NCBI GenBank assembly: GCA_048772705.1 | Contig: JBLWGC010000136.1 | Coordinates: 1 to 64,000, forward strand | Length of the DNA stretch: 64,000 bases | Origin: Leidyana gryllorum EB-2025a | Lineage: Eukaryota; Apicomplexa | Direction: 5' to 3' | In this document: positions 24,301 to 34,939 of the stretch, piece after piece | How the letters are laid out: the number at the start of each line of letters is the position of its first letter | How positions within the stretch are numbered: the first letter of the stretch is position 1 | Notes under the pieces: model-generated | The model's input: only the letters and a program-made list of their open reading frames with translations | Database searches by the model: none | Told to the model about the DNA's origin: nothing | Program-made: the position numbers and the translations under genes

Positions 24301-25820
24301 TGCTGCACTGGCCAACAGCTCGTCCACGAAGGATATGAAATCATCAAAGTCGTCTGTGCTCATCAAGCAGCGAGTTGTCGTTCCCGTCATGGGGTCAATT
24401 GCGAGGCTCACCAACAGCGTGCTGAACCCGGAGTCCGACATCACCGCAGGACCGGCACTGCACTGTTTGCCGGTCAAGATTCTGTACTGGGGTCGGGTCC
24501 TCCATGGGCTCTGGGATGTCCAAACATTGGCACACCATTGACCTGCGATCCAGCAGTGGGCGATCAATCTTCATACTGAGCAGTCTGAAAGCTCTGTCCA
24601 ACTATACACGAGTGTCGCTGTGCCGGGTCCCTCCACTCACAGCAGCGCCGAAATGAGGGGCTCGGAAACACAAATGGTCGGTGACTTGCTCAGGCAAGAC
24701 TGTTGTTCAAGGCGGCTTGTGGGAATCAGCACGATGTGAATAGGCTCCTTACCTTGTAACAAGCTGAACATTGAGGATTGTATATGGGTCCTGACCATGG
24801 GATCGGGATGGGCGAACAACACCAATTGCACTCGCCACAGCGAGCACTGATCACAAGTCGAGTCATTGAGCGAGCACCAGAAATTGACCTCCCCTTACCT
24901 CCACGGCGCCATCCGAGGTTTTGATCAGTGCCGTCACCGTGTCGGAGTCCACCATTTGAGCAATACTCTTGATGAGTGAGACGAAGCAACTCACGAAATC
25001 TGAACCTTCGGCACTCTCCAGATCGGCCACTGTGATGAGACCCTCGTACGTAGCAGGTGACTCCAAATAGGTGGCCACGGCCAATGAGCGAAGGGTGCTG
25101 GGCAGTATGCCGAAAGGTTCCACTAGGTACAGAGTGGCCTGGAGCACCTCATCTAAGCGAAACCTCTTCAATAATTGTAATACTGCGCTGGGTGTCGTAC
25201 GAGCGCTCTGGGCGGCTATACATAGGGTATGTATCATGGGAGTGAGAATGCTAAAGTAGGTCGAGAGTGATAGACGCGATCTCTTGTCATCCTCCAGCTG
25301 ATACCAAGTTTTTGGCAGCTGGAGGATGAACGAAAGCACCTGGGCGAATATTGCGCAGGTCTTCTCTACCCTGGACAGAGAGAGAGAGTTAGAAGAGTGG
25401 ACTGAGGGCAGAGGCCATGGGTTCTCACTCTTCCGGAACTGATGAGGGCAGCGATGCATCTCTACCTTCGTCGCGCAGTCTCTCGACCACTGCATCGCCC
25501 AGTTGCTCGACGGCCTCTCTGACTTCGGCAATGTCAGGAGGCGTATTTGTATTGTAGAGATGAGTCACATCCTTGGATATCCGTACTCGACTGATAAGAT
25601 CTCGTGGTTTAGCGGAGATGGCATTGGCCCATCGTGATATGAATGAACTGGCAGGGGGAGTCGAAAGTGGAGGTGGAGTGGGTTGCTCTTTCTTATATTG
25701 GAGCCACTCAATAGTCAACTCAGGGAAGAGTGTCGGATTAGCTGTCTCCAAGAAGGAGCCAAAGCCAATCAAATCCAACGCTGCTACTACTCTTGCAAGG
25801 TGAATGTCTACGTTCGTCAT
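21311..25820 (-). CDS. Large helical protein of unknown function
   Basis: A long multi-exon gene read from MTNVDIHLARVV at 25820 to LGVLEGV at 21311, with introns of about 40-70 nt. Junctions I could confirm by frame include SSVPEE to VEKTCAIF, TVNLDRG to SPLTPTAV, RMK to PHAHYLCV and GLVK to HALPLD. The product exceeds 1,200 residues, is mostly alpha-helical with Ser/Pro-rich breaks, and has no signal peptide or obvious membrane helix. The middle (about 23000-24600) is less surely spliced. Such helical-solenoid proteins occur among nucleoporins and trafficking scaffolds, but no family motif is recognised. Its start codon lies only 5 nt after the p24 stop codon. The frame is also open upstream through a p24 intron, so the true N-terminus could differ. 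Confidence 0.6.
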
Positions 25821-25825
25821 ATATT

Positions 25826-26595
25826 TTACGAAAGGAGTTTCTGAGCCTTGAAATGGTTGGTTAAATGCATGACCGAGAGAATCGTCGAAGCCAGTACAAC
25901 TCCCATCTGCATTAGAGAGCACCAGACGACCCGACTTCCCAGGCTTTGGGTAGAACTGTGAATAGTGAACTCCTGGAATAGCAGTACGAACAAAGGGCGA
26001 CGCGCACAATGCACCAACCTGCTCTTCTTTATAGGCATTCTCAGAGTGGAGGGTGCGAACTTTGTTCGCCAGATTTCTGATCAATTGCTCATTGCTCTCC
26101 ATAGTATGTCCCTTAGCCGCAGCCTTTTGGTGCAGTGACAACATGTACCCTCATGGCGCAGCCGCTCACCGCAAAGTTTATCTCCGTGTCGCCTAGATCT
26201 ACCGAGAAGGTCCATTTTACCATGCTCGTACCAAACCACTGCTCTCAACCTTCAGGAAGAGTTGGACAAAGTACGCTCACTTTAGTGGACGGACAGGATA
26301 TGCACGCTGAATGCTGACCGGGTTCGCGAGTTAGATGCGTCAACTTGCCTTCCGACTCATCCTGTGTAACTTCGCGCTTTGCTACTTCACGACTGTGAGG
26401 ATCCACGATCGTTACAGCACAGGTGATGCCGGGGTTGTCTGCCGCCGCATATGTCACAGTAACGGGCAACGCAGCGGGCGTGTTCTCATAGAAACAGCGT
26501 TTCTGGCCCTCAGACACATAGAAGTAAGCTTTCCCCAGTGCCTGGGCCCGTACAGATCCTGCGCACAACAAGAACACTGCAGTGACCAACTTCAT
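25826..26595 (-). CDS. p24/emp24 family cargo receptor
   Basis: A type I membrane protein that cycles between ER and Golgi and helps sort GPI-anchored and other cargo into COPII vesicles. The signal peptide MKLVTAVFLLCAGSVRAQA is followed by a GOLD domain (FYVSEGQKRCFYENTP with its conserved Cys; HSACISC carries the partner), a coiled coil (MESNEQLIRNLANKVRTLH), the STQSLGSRVVW segment and one membrane helix. The tail LTNHFKAQKLLS carries a Phe near the membrane and Lys, matching the usual COP-binding tail loosely. Four exons; introns follow PSTK, NFA and YKEEQ. The ATG at 26595 is 30 bp from the divergent CBF5 start. The ATG, not the upstream GTG, is taken as the start. Confidence 0.92.
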
Positions 26596-26625
26596 CACGT
26601 TTCAAATTTTTTACGGTGAGAGGTG

Positions 26626-28183
26626 ATGACCAGCAAGTCATCCACCTTTGTCATTGCCCCAGAGGCAAATCCGGCTCCAATTGATACCTCGACTTGGCCG
26701 TTGTTGTTGAAGGTAAGGTTGCATCGCTAAGGTATGGATATTTCTATGGCAGAACTATGCAAAACTCAACGTCCGGACCGGCCATTATACTCCCAGCAAC
26801 TGTGGTTGCTCGCCCCTCAATCGCCCTTTGAGCGAGCATCTGGCTACCGGGATCATCAACTTGGACAAGCCGTCCAACCCATCGAGTCACGAGGTTGTAA
26901 GTTGGGTCAAGCGAATCCTCAAGTGTGAAAAAACTGGGCATTCTGGCACCCTTGATCCAAAAGTCACTGGCTGTCTCCTGGTCTGCTTGAACAGAGCTAC
27001 TCGACTCGTCAAGTCGCAACAAAGCGCCGGAAAAGAATACGTTGCCATAGCTAAGTTCCATGCTACTCCCAAGTCGCGAGGCGAGGTGGAGAGGGCTTTG
27101 TCTACCCTCACGGGCGCCCTTTTCCAACGCCCCCCTGTGATCTCGGCCGTGAAGCGCCAACTTCGAGTTCGTACCATCTACGACTCCAAACTCATTGACT
27201 ACGATGCTGAAAAGAATCTGGCCTGTTTCTGGGTGTCCTGCGAGGCTGGTACATACGTTAGAACGCTGTGCGTCCATTTGGGTCTTCTCATTGGCTGTGG
27301 AGCCCATATGGCCGAGTTGCGCCGTGTGCGCACAGGGTGTCTGTCGGAGGTAGGGTTTGGTTCAACACGCATTTGACTAATTCACTCTCTGCAGGAGGAT
27401 CATTTGGCCACAATGTACGATGTGATGGATGCCCAGCACGTATATGAGACCAGCCGTGACGAGCGGTATCTGCGGCGTGTCGTCCTTCCCTATGAGCTCC
27501 TGCTCGTTGGGATGCCTCGGATTGTCGTGAAAGATAGTGCTGTAAATGCCATCACGTATGGAGCGAAGCTTATGATTCCAGGCGTGCTCCGTTACGAGAA
27601 CGGCATTGACATCAACACAGAAGTGGTTCTCATGACTACAAAGGGGGAAGCGATAGCCATTGGTATAGCTCAGATGACCACAGCTACCATAGCCTCGGTT
27701 GATCACGGCACTGTCGCAGTGATCAAGCGCAACCTGCTTGAGAGAGACACTTACGACATGCGTTGGGGCTATGGGCCACGGGCAAAGGAGAAGAAGGAGC
27801 TCATCCTCAAGGGTCTTTTGGATAAGAACGGGAAGCCGAACGCCAACACGCCGATCACATGGTTGAACGTAAGCACTCCGATCATCCCTTGTTGGTATAC
27901 ATAGTCGCAGGCTGAGGGTATTTTGCCCCGTCTTTGCGGCGGGACGGATGACGTAGCGACCACCAAGTTGGAGTCAGATGTCAAGGTGGAGGTTGTTACA
28001 AAAGAGGAAGAGAAAGCAGACAGCAGCAGTGATGACGAGGATAAGGTAAAGTTTGCATATTGTAGCTTGACGTCATCAAAAACGTTATTGCAGTCAAAGA
28101 AGAAGAAAGATAAGAAGAAGCGGAAACAGCGGGACGGCGCTGAGTCCTCCAAAGATTCAAAGAAGAAGAGAAAGAAAGATTAG
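26626..28183 (+). CDS. CBF5: Dyskerin/Cbf5, H/ACA snoRNP pseudouridine synthase
   Basis: Catalytic subunit of H/ACA snoRNPs, which pseudouridylates rRNA and snRNA in the nucleolus. The N-terminal piece ([20 protein letters not shown]) is the eukaryotic dyskerin-like extension, followed by the TruB domain with [17 protein letters not shown] and the catalytic Asp in [11 protein letters not shown], then a PUA domain ([19 protein letters not shown]). The C-terminus is an acidic patch followed by a Lys-rich tail, as in other dyskerins. Four introns are inferred: after WPLLLK, LSE, ITWLN and DEDK. The third contains a TAG stop if retained. The start at 26626 gives the expected N-terminus. Very confident. 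Confidence 0.97.
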
Positions 28184-28290
28184 CTATTGACGGGCTCGTT
28201 AGTTTGTTGCTCGTATCTACTGCCTGCCTGCCTCTCTCTCTCAATCCAATCCAACCCAATCCCTCCATCTCTCGCCTCAACCTTGGCCAC

Positions 28291-31200
28291 ATGTCATTTT
28301 ACCTGCGTGTTGTGCCAGACCGAGGGATCCTCTTTGAGGAGTCTGCCAAACCGAACTCTACCTACCGATTAAGCGTCGGTGATGCGCTCAAGGTGATAAT
28401 CGATTGTGGCGACCGCTTCGCTCAGCTGGATTGCGTCCTGCGAGTGGTGAACGGGGATGGCAGCATATACACCCTCCCATTTGAACGGAGTAACCTTGGA
28501 AGTGGTGTGTGTGAGTGGATACCGACAGTGTCGGGTCCAGCGAAACTTTCAATTTGTTCAAGACCCCTGAATAGCTCAGATACAGATGTTATTCAATCTC
28601 CTGAGAGTCTCATTGTTGTGCAACCTCGTCTGGTTGTGAAAGGGAAAGCCGTACCTCATGAAGGTATCTGCATGTCTACTGTTATATCTCAACGACTGGG
28701 GCCGGTTGAGCGATGGGCAAAGGTTCTACGGATCGTTGCGCGTCAACGGTTCAATGCTGTGCACTTTACGCCTGTGCAAGTTTTGGGAGAGTCTCGGTCG
28801 TCGTATTCCATTGCTGAGCCTACTAAAGTCTCGCCGGTCTTTACAGACAACGGTTGGCAAGCAGTGCGAAAAGTTCTGGACGACATCAGATCCGAATATG
28901 GGTTGCTAGCTTTCAGCGACTTGGTACTGAACCACGCGGCTTCCAACAGTCCTTGGCTCGCCGAGTTCCCCGAGTGCGGTTACAATGAACGAAACTGTCC
29001 ATGGCTGTTGGGTGCGGTCGAGTTAGACAATGTAAGTACCCTCTCACTACTGTGAACCACAAACTCGCACTCTCGCACTCTAATAGGCCATCAAACGCTT
29101 CAATCGCGAACTGGTTGAGGGAAAGTGGTCCAGCCGCTACGGAGTGGGCTCCGAGATCCACTCGGAACAACAATTGTCTTCTCTCCTCAATGCCTTCCGC
29201 GAGCAGTGCTTGAACCACTTCAAGTTATCTTCTTTCTTTGTTCTCGACATCAATGGGTGCTGTGAAGCATTGAGACGCGAACTCCACGCTGGGAAAGAGA
29301 GCAAGAAGTTGCCTCATGCACAAGAAGAGGAATTCGCCTTCAAAGAAGCCTTGAAACTCGTCGGCACCTCTCGCGAGGGCTTCATGATTCCCACAGAGTC
29401 TTTGCTGCAGATCAGCGACAGTGTGGGAAACCTGCGCCGTGTCCTTGAACGCGTGCAGGCCAGACTCTACCGACAAGCAGATGAAGTTTACGACTCGATT
29501 GTCAAAGGTCTGGAAGGCACCGTCAGATATGAGAGATTAGAGAGCAAGAAGGGCAGAATCGACTGCTCGCCCTGGAACTCGCTCGTTCCCTGGTACTTCA
29601 CCCCTGTACGCTGCGCCAAGGACGGTGTCACTTATCATCTCGCCAACAATGGATGGGTGATGGGCTGGGACACCACTCGCGACTTTGCAGACGCGGGCAC
29701 TTTGGTATACCTGAATCGGTCCTTGGTGGCCTGGTCTGACTGTGTCAAACTGCGCTATGGTCAGTGTCCAGAGGACGCGCCCGAGCTTTGGAGAAGAATG
29801 GCGGAATACTGCGAGCTCACGGCCGAAGCCTTCGATGGTGTGCGCCTGGATAACTGTCATTCAACGCCTCTCCATGTTGGCAAGGTAACTAACCAAGAAA
29901 AAGAACTTCTCCACATTCTTCTCGCAGTACCTTCTGAGCAGAGCGCGCTGCAAGAGACCCAATCTCTTCGTCTTTGCTGAGCTCTTCACTGGCGATGCTG
30001 CTCGCGACGTCACTTACGAGCGTGAATTGGGGCTGGATGCTCTCGTCCGAGAGGCGGTCCAAACGTCCTCGCCAGGCGATCTTGGATGGCACGCCCTCAA
30101 GTTTGGCAGTCGACGAGTTGGAGAGTTGCCGTTGAAGCAAAAGACACCTGACTTCCATGTCGCAGGAGAGAAGTGTGAGCTCCTGCAGCCCAGCCATGCA
30201 AAGACTCTATTCTACGATTGCACTCACGACAACGAGACGCCCTTCCAGAAGGGCCGCGCTCAAGACGTTCTGGCGTGCGCAGCAATGGTGAATGCGTCAC
30301 CGTACGCCGTAGGATCGACGTTCGGTTACGAAGTCTTGGTGAAAAGCAACCCGTCCGTGATGGCTGATGGCAAGTTGTATCAAATCTATAACATACAAGA
30401 CGAGGACCAGCAAGCCGACCGCGAGCCAGCGGAAGCAGTGCACATCAAGTGGCTGGGCCGTGCGCAAAGCGTGAAACTCTGGGGAAGCTTCAACGCTTGG
30501 CGCGACGGAGTCGAGATGCAGCCTTCTGGATCATCCGAGGAGTGGCATCTCGAACTCCCGGCAGCAGAGTATGGAGATTGGATCTTGAGACAGGACATAC
30601 AGTTCAAGTTTGTTGTCGACGGACAGTGGCTGACCAGTCCTCACTACCAGCGATCTCGGACCGCCGATGGCCACGAGAACAATGTCTTCAATCTCGCTCC
30701 CGAGCCAAGCAGCGATCTCAACAAGAATCCAGGCATTGTGGAAGCCCGCAGACTCTTGAACGAAATTCATCAGCGCCTCAACTCTGAAGGTTTCACTGAA
30801 GTCAACGTGCAATGGCCGTGTTCGGACTTCACTGTAATTGAGCGCCATTCGCCCTCGTCTGGTCTTGCCGCCTACTTCTTTATCCGTTCACACTGGTGGA
30901 AAGGCGCAGACCGACCGGACACGAGCAATGTAAGGCATGTGGGACGGACAGTGAGGTAATCTTTCAATCAGGTGGCGGTCCGTGGCCGTGTGATTCGGAA
31001 AGTCTTGGGAGCCCGAGTGCATATTGATCAAGGACAATTCCACATTGGAGCCGATGGAAATGAAATTAGGGGAATGGCTGACCAGCACAGTTGCTTGGTG
31101 TCCCTTCCCGACCCCCACAGCCATTACGAGAGCAACAATGACATGACTCATTTCAACTTTGACTACTTGCCCAGTGGATCTGTCTACATGGTCTTCTCAG

Positions 31201-33377
31201 AGGTGCGCCGCCCGGAACCCCAAATACATCTGCTGCTGGACAAAGAATTGGCCGAGGCTTTGGCTTCTGTTACTCTGGATTGCATCAACAGGGTGCTGTG
31301 GAGTTGCGATCGTGAAGAGCGTGATAGATCCAATCACACACGGGGAGTGTACCAATTCCCAGGCATGTCAACTCTGGAGTACGCTGGCATCAGTGGCGTG
31401 ATCCAAGCCATCCAAGACGCCAGAATGCACAATCAAGAGGCTGATCATCCATTTGTGGCCAACGTGAAGAGTGGTGATTGGCTCATGGACTACCATCTGG
31501 CTCGCGCCGGCACTCTGCCTTGTCAGTCGGAACTTTTCCAAAAGGCGTTGACACGAGCATTGAACTCCATCAAGGGCACTCCTCACAATGACCTCAAGCC
31601 GTCTGCTGTCGATCTCCTCTTCTGTGGCCTCTTCAAAGGATTGGTCCGTCGAGCTTTGGAAGTCATGAACCTTGTTGATTGCCCTGATCTCTTGGTCCAA
31701 GAGATGGCCATCGTAGGCACACAGCTCATCGGCAGCGTGCCAAGCGCCTCTTTGTACGAGACACGCGTCACGCCGACCCTGAGCGCAGGCCTGCCTCACT
31801 TCTCTGCTGAGTACATGCGTGAATGGGGTCGAGATACCTTCATTGCTCTCCCTGGCATGACAGTGGCGACCAACAGATGGGACGATGCTCATCGGGAGAT
31901 TATGGCCTATGCTCGGGTCTGTCGCCACGCCATCCTACCCAATCTGCTTGACTCGGCGAACAAACCCCGATACAACGCCAGAGATGCTGTATGGTATTGG
32001 CTTTATGTAAGTACACCTGACTTCGGCCTCCCCGCAAAGACACATTCTCCCAGTCGATCAGAATGTACGTCACCTATGCTCCGAACGGCAAGGAGTTGCT
32101 CAAGCATTTTGTCCAACTGAAGTACCCCATGTCTCTCGAGTATGATGTGCCTCCAGTCGAGACTCTACAAGAGCTCATTCACACGATCCTATCATGCCAT
32201 TATCGGGTAAAGATTCTTTGATGGAAACCGGCGTGCTATACATCTCATTGGCAGGGCATCAAGTTCCGCGAGTGGAATGCTGGCCGTCAGATCGATGAGC
32301 AGATGAAAGATCCAGGCTTCAACATCGAGATCCGATGCGATGCCAATACGGGTCTCTGCTTTGGAGGTAACCGTCATAACTGTGGTACCTGGATGGACAA
32401 GATGGGATCGTCGGAGAAGGCGGGCAACAAAGGTGTCCCGGCGACTCCTCGGGATGGGGCGCCCATTGAGCTCAGCGCCATCCTTTACTCAACACTTCTC
32501 TGGGTCGTTGAAGAGCTGATGCCAAACAACTTGTGGTCACAAACCCACACCCTGGACTTGGGCGGGCAAAAAGGCATTGCGTACAAAGACTGGCTCGCCA
32601 AAGTGGCCGCTTCGTTCCACAACGCCTACAAGATAACGGCTGACGATGAACGTGTCTATCCACGCATCGCTCACGAGGGTGCCTACAAGGATATCGAGGG
32701 GGTGAGTCTAACAAATGACTTTGTCGACATTAGCGTCACTGCAGTGCTCCGTCGTGGAAGAAAATTATCATCTGAGATGCAACTATTCCTTTGCTCTGTC
32801 CGTGTCCAACCAAATAGCTCCCAAGGTAAGTGTGGAGTACGGGAATGTGAGTGTGGCCCCTCAGGAATATGCCAGACGGGCTCTGGACATTGCTTACCAG
32901 CGGTTGGTGAATGAACCTAATCAAGTGGGAATGAAGACTCTGGATCCCGAACATCCGCTCTACCGAGCAAACTATGATAACTCCAATGATGGTTACGACA
33001 AGAATGTTGCTCATGGATGGAACTACCACAATGGGCCAGAGTGGGTGTGGCCGTTCGGAGCTTGGCTCACAGCCCGATATCTCTACGGCGACGAAGACCC
33101 GAGAAAAGCTGTTTATCACTGTACTGAGAAGCTACGAAATGTCAAGACTTGGTTGAAGAAGAGCCCGTGGTGGGGACTACCCGAGCTCATGGATAACAAT
33201 GGTCGAGTGTGCCGGGACTCGTGTCAGACTCAGTCTTGGTCTGTTGGGCAGATCCAATGGTTCCTGTTCTTGGCAAGCCAACAAGAGGTGACCTGGAAGA
33301 GCTGCAAGGGGCACGATTCTGAGCCCACGAGCGAAACGCAAACGCAAGTGCCAGCCAGTCCTCCACGCTGTCAGTGA
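28291..33377 (+). CDS. Glycogen/amylopectin debranching enzyme with internal CBM48-like domain
   Basis: Bifunctional indirect debranching enzyme (4-alpha-glucanotransferase and amylo-1,6-glucosidase), here probably for amylopectin-type storage. The N-terminal GH13-like half holds FSDLVLNHAA, the nucleophile region DGVRLDNCHSTP and the acid region FVFAELFTGD; the C-terminal glucosidase half holds YMREWGRDTFIALPGM, CGTWMDKMGSS and PATPRDGAPIE. Between them, at about 30430-30705, sits a segment resembling a CBM48/AMPK-beta carbohydrate-binding domain (KLWGSFNAWRDGVEM, FKFVVDGQW). Introns are read after ELDN, HVGK, PDTSN, YWLY, CHYR, DIEG and IAPK. The start MSFYLRVVP follows a CT-rich leader of about 100 bp. 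Its stop overlaps the stop of the convergent gene. Family certain. Confidence 0.95.
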
Positions 33378-34879
33378 GCAGCAACTTGCTCGCTCACGAA
33401 ATGAAGCGGGATGGATTGCTGAGGCCCCGTGAGAATTCGTCTCTTAATATACAGCAGCCCTGAGTGGCGTGCTACGACAACCTCTGCCCCATTCGCCGCA
33501 ACCGTCTTCTGACAAATATCATCAATGACTATTGGAGGTTGACGAGATTCCGGAAAACTACGCGGCAAAAAGCTGGGAAGCGGGACAAGTTGACGATTCT
33601 GGTGTCTGGAGTCCAAACGTGACGCGACGGGGATGGCTTTGTAGCCAGCCACTTCGCAATCAGATGAGTCCAGAACTAACATTTCCCCCTCTCGAAGAGA
33701 AACCCACTTTTGAGACTCCATTTCAGAGTCCGCCTGAAAAGGTGGAGGTTCGTCAACATTGCGCTGGGGGGCCATCGTCAGGAAAGGCCCAGATGGTTCA
33801 GGCCGGTGCCCTTCGAGTGCCCGCCGTGCAGCCTCTGCACTCCGAAAGGCCGTGTACCCGGAAGGATGAACCATTCGCAGAAACAGGTCCGCGGTCCGAC
33901 AATCATATTCATCCCCGACCACCGTCGGTTCAGCTACTATCCACCCAAAAGTGCCTGTGGCTGTCTCCAAGTCGATATCTTCCAGTGGCTCCAACAGGTA
34001 CACCTCAGACCTGTCGTGCAGTGCCACTGCAAAAACGGGGGCTGCTGGAGGTGCTGGTGGTGGGGGGGATGCTGCTTCCACCAGTTCCTCTCGTCGCTGG
34101 GGAAAGGTCACAGACCTGGCCGAACCCAGCGAACGAGCAGTTCCAACTGAGCGGACTGAGGCAGCCGTTGATCTCTCGGTCGCTGCAGTGCCCAGTGGTA
34201 CTAGATATGAGTCGTAGCCCGATGTTGTCGTCAACTCATCTTCCATAGTTGGAGCCACAAGGATTCGTGGTAGGCTTTCCATACTTGACAGCACCCCTGG
34301 TGACCGTTGCACATCACGGGTATAGCCTATTCCCGCGACTGTGGCTACACATGGCACTCGCCCTTCATCCGAGCCGGAATGCGTGACGGTGTTGCTGCAG
34401 TCGTCTGACCCAGTGGAGCTGTGGTCCACATCCTCTTTGCTCCCAACACACACAATCTCTTCGGTGTCCATTGACTGCTCACACGTCGAGCTGCTCCGTG
34501 GGGAGCTGCTTTCACTGGAGATGCTCCCGCTCCTGTCCGAAGGGGTGGCATTGGCGAGCATGGCTTCACGCTCTTCGCACGCCCTTTTCTGAGCGTCTGG
34601 ACCTAAATCTTCAAGTGTAGCAAAGCGCGCCCGCATGCTCGGACTCAAATCAGCCCAACAGTTGATGATGGCCAACTCTTTGAGGGAATCATAATGCCGT
34701 AGGACATCGCCAGGGAACATTTTAACATCTGCAGTCCCCAAGCTCCAGTCCAATCCCACAATCAGGCCCAAACGGCCTGACAAATCCGCCACCAACACCT
34801 GCCGTACCAGAGTCTCGCTCAATTGTGACTCAACCTGGACTTCAGGGGACAAACACTTCGGCTTGTGATTCGCGTTCAT
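33371..34879 (-). CDS. Unknown protein with low-complexity centre, single exon
   Basis: An unspliced frame of 502 residues from the ATG at 34879. The first 110 residues (LVRQVLVADLSGRLGLIVGL and following) look folded. The centre is rich in Ser, Thr, Asp and Pro with a run of eight prolines and alanines near residue 275. The C-terminal 200 residues look folded again, with FAVALHDRSEVYLLEPL, TAFRSAEAARRALEGH and a final LLYIKRRI segment. No membrane helix or signal peptide; no family recognised. It is one of very few long unspliced genes in the window. It ends in a 7-bp overlap with the debranching-enzyme stop and starts 60 bp after the Nup62 stop. Confidence 0.75.
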   Translation of the reverse strand: MNANHKPKCLSPEVQVESQLSETLVRQVLVADLSGRLGLIVGLDWSLGTADVKMFPGDVLRHYDSLKELAIINCWADLSPSMRARFATLEDLGPDAQKRACEEREAMLANATPSDRSGSISSESSSPRSSSTCEQSMDTEEIVCVGSKEDVDHSSTGSDDCSNTVTHSGSDEGRVPCVATVAGIGYTRDVQRSPGVLSSMESLPRILVAPTMEDELTTTSGYDSYLVPLGTAATERSTAASVRSVGTARSLGSARSVTFPQRREELVEAASPPPPAPPAAPVFAVALHDRSEVYLLEPLEDIDLETATGTFGWIVAEPTVVGDEYDCRTADLFLRMVHPSGYTAFRSAEAARRALEGHRPEPSGPFLTMAPQRNVDEPPPFQADSEMESQKWVSLREGEMLVLDSSDCEVAGYKAIPVASRLDSRHQNRQLVPLPSFLPRSFPESRQPPIVIDDICQKTVAANGAEVVVARHSGLLYIKRRILTGPQQSIPLHFVSEQVAAH

Positions 34880-34939
34880 GACACGACACTAAATTTTTTT
34901 ATCGTGATTGAGATTGTCGACTTGATGACATCTCCCACT

